The position numbers and the translations under genes are program-made. A stretch of DNA of 6,984 bases from JBDRGX01 sp043817485 [NCBI: bacterium]. GTDB lineage: Bacteria; JBDRGX01. Below are positions 5,748 to 6,984 of this stretch, piece after piece; the stretch's first letter is position 1, and each line of letters opens with the position of its first letter. Where the stretch lies: the NCBI GenBank assembly GCA_043817485.1, contig JBDRGX010000138.1, positions 1-6,984 on the forward strand. The letters run 5' to 3'. The notes below the pieces were generated by a model, which was not told where the DNA came from, searched no databases, and saw only the letters and a program-made list of their open reading frames with translations.

Positions 5748-6984
5748 TTATGCTAAATGAAATAAATTATCATTTTTCTCTAAAATTTTCAAAAATACTT
5801 TTACTATTTTTGAATCAAATTGAGTCCCTGAATTTTTATTTAATTCTTTTATAATATTTTTTTTATCCAATGCTTTTCTATAAGAACGATCAGAATTCAT
5901 AGAATCAAAAGCATCTGCAACTGTTATAATTCTTACAATTAAAGGAATTTGTTCTTCTTTTAATCCATTTGGATAACCAGTTCCATCAAAACGCTCATGA
6001 TGATGTTTTATTAAAGATAATTCTAAATTTGTAAGTTTAAATGGCTTTAATATATTTATCCCCATTTCTGGATGTTTTTTTATTTGAGCCCATTCTTCTT
6101 TATTTAATAATTTTGGTTTTTGAAGAATTTCTTCTGCAATAAGTACTTTTCCTATATCATGTAATTTAGCAATATTTTTTATTATTTTAATTTCTTCTTC
6201 AGATAAATTTAATTCTTCAGCAATTTTTAATGCATATTCTGCAACTCTTTCTGAATGTCCATGTATATAAGGATTTTTTGCTTCAATAATAATAAAAAAA
6301 GATTGAATTATGCTTAAAAAATAGTTTTGCAATTTTTGATAAGATTCTTTTAATTTACTACTCATTGTATTAAAAGAAACAATTAAAGTATTTATTTCTT
6401 TATTATTTTTTATTTCTTCTATATTATAATTAAAATTTCCTTCAGCAACAATATTTGTTGCTTTTATTATTTTCAAAATTGGCATAAAAATACTACGAGA
6501 TAAAAACCATGATAAAAATATAGATAAAAAAATACCAAAAATATTTATTAACCAAAATCTTGTTTTAAGAATAGATTGTAGCACATAAACTGATTCAGCA
6601 GACATATCAATACCAATAATTGCTATAGTTTTTCCATCTTTATTTTTAATAGGAGCATAACCAGATAACCAAATACCACATTCATCTGTAGTAAATTCTT
6701 TATCAACAGAAGAATGTTTTAAAGACATAATCATTTCAGGATATTTAGAAACATCATATTTATAACCAGGAACTGCTGGTTCTTTTGGATCAGAATCACC
6801 AACAAACCGCCATATATTTGGTTCATTAGTTGTTACCATTGTATAAACACATTTTATATCCAAACAAGATTTTTGAATTATTCGAAGATTTTTTACTAAT
6901 TTAATATAATTTTCTGAATTTAAACTACTTAATTTAGGTAAGATTTGTTGATGTTCTTCTACATCAATTAAAAGTGCTGATATA
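5748..6984 (-). CDS. Membrane sensor HD-GYP phosphodiesterase (partial, runs off the right edge)
   Basis: Probably hydrolyses cyclic di-GMP (or a related cyclic dinucleotide) in response to an extracytoplasmic signal. 411 residues are visible, numbered here from the edge. A Cache/PDC-like sensor part spans about 45-130, with the typical G103-I-W-L-S-G-Y-A-P and D-G-K-T-I-A-I-I-G-I-D; then a membrane helix (about 143-163), HAMP (about 164-215), and HD-GYP (about 225-405). HD-GYP residues are intact: His243 (HSERV), His275-Asp276 (HDIGK), H327-H-H-E330, G336-Y-P338 and D357 (VADAFD), so activity is expected. A TTG at 6863 could be taken as the start, but the frame stays open for 40 more codons to the edge, and starting there would remove part of the sensor and the expected first membrane helix. 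The true start lies outside. It is the last gene before a convergent spacer. Signal and exact nucleotide substrate are unknown. Confidence 0.92.
   Translation of the reverse strand, partial: ISALLIDVEEHQQILPKLSSLNSENYIKLVKNLRIIQKSCLDIKCVYTMVTTNEPNIWRFVGDSDPKEPAVPGYKYDVSKYPEMIMSLKHSSVDKEFTTDECGIWLSGYAPIKNKDGKTIAIIGIDMSAESVYVLQSILKTRFWLINIFGIFLSIFLSWFLSRSIFMPILKIIKATNIVAEGNFNYNIEEIKNNKEINTLIVSFNTMSSKLKESYQKLQNYFLSIIQSFFIIIEAKNPYIHGHSERVAEYALKIAEELNLSEEEIKIIKNIAKLHDIGKVLIAEEILQKPKLLNKEEWAQIKKHPEMGINILKPFKLTNLELSLIKHHHERFDGTGYPNGLKEEQIPLIVRIITVADAFDSMNSDRSYRKALDKKNIIKELNKNSGTQFDSKIVKVFLKILEKNDNLFHLA

Noticed and set aside
5702-5749. Nested inverted repeats after gmhA as a bidirectional intrinsic terminator
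   Set aside because: The stem is short, bulged and A/T-dominated, with no T-run on either strand. It is noted in the spacer entry but not called as a terminator.
6861-6863. TTG at 6863 as the start of the HD-GYP gene
   Set aside because: The frame is open for 40 more codons to the window edge, no convincing ribosome binding site precedes the TTG, and starting there would truncate the sensor domain.
1-6984. Avoidance of CATG or GATC as a clue to restriction specificity
   Set aside because: By eye both tetramers occur about ten times or more, near what the base composition allows. There is no striking depletion, and one window is too small.

Overview
This is a very AT-rich bacterial window (gene spacers and most third codon positions are A/T) with short intergenic gaps. 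The gene set points to a diderm bacterium: a GmhA heptose-pathway isomerase (LPS or surface glycan precursor), a type IV prepilin-like protein, a membrane-bound HD-GYP signalling protein, histidine biosynthesis (HisD), and a V/A-type rather than F-type ATPase subunit. That combination in an AT-rich genome would fit a lineage such as Elusimicrobiota or Omnitrophota, but this is a guess from gene content and no marker gene here settles it.

Layout, left to right. (1) Positions 1-1112, minus strand: a partial gene with a TTG start encoding a prepilin N-terminus fused to Kelch-type beta-propeller repeats; it runs off the left edge. (2) 1154-2915, minus strand: a two-gene cassette of a D12-class adenine-N6 DNA methyltransferase followed, with an 8-base overlap, by an unrecognised protein that is probably the partner type II restriction endonuclease. 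(3) 2961-4917, minus strand: V/A-ATPase subunit D followed by hisD, probably one transcript from a good promoter at 4971-4998. (4) A 163-base divergent promoter region at 4918-5080. (5) 5081-5650, plus strand: gmhA, apparently alone. (6) A 97-base convergent spacer holding a small degenerate repeat cluster and weak dyad symmetry. (7) 5748-6984, minus strand: a Cache-like sensor / membrane segment / HAMP / HD-GYP protein whose reading frame continues past the right edge.

The genes do not form one pathway. AtpD and HisD are housekeeping, GmhA serves the envelope, the prepilin-Kelch protein is probably a cell-surface or pilus-tip component, HD-GYP proteins commonly control motility and surface structures through cyclic dinucleotide turnover, and the restriction-modification pair looks like an accessory insertion between hisD and the prepilin gene. 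I see no clearly new multi-gene system. The points most worth a second look are the prepilin-Kelch fusion, the unassigned endonuclease, the ATPase subunit D separated from its usual partners, and the repeat cluster after gmhA.
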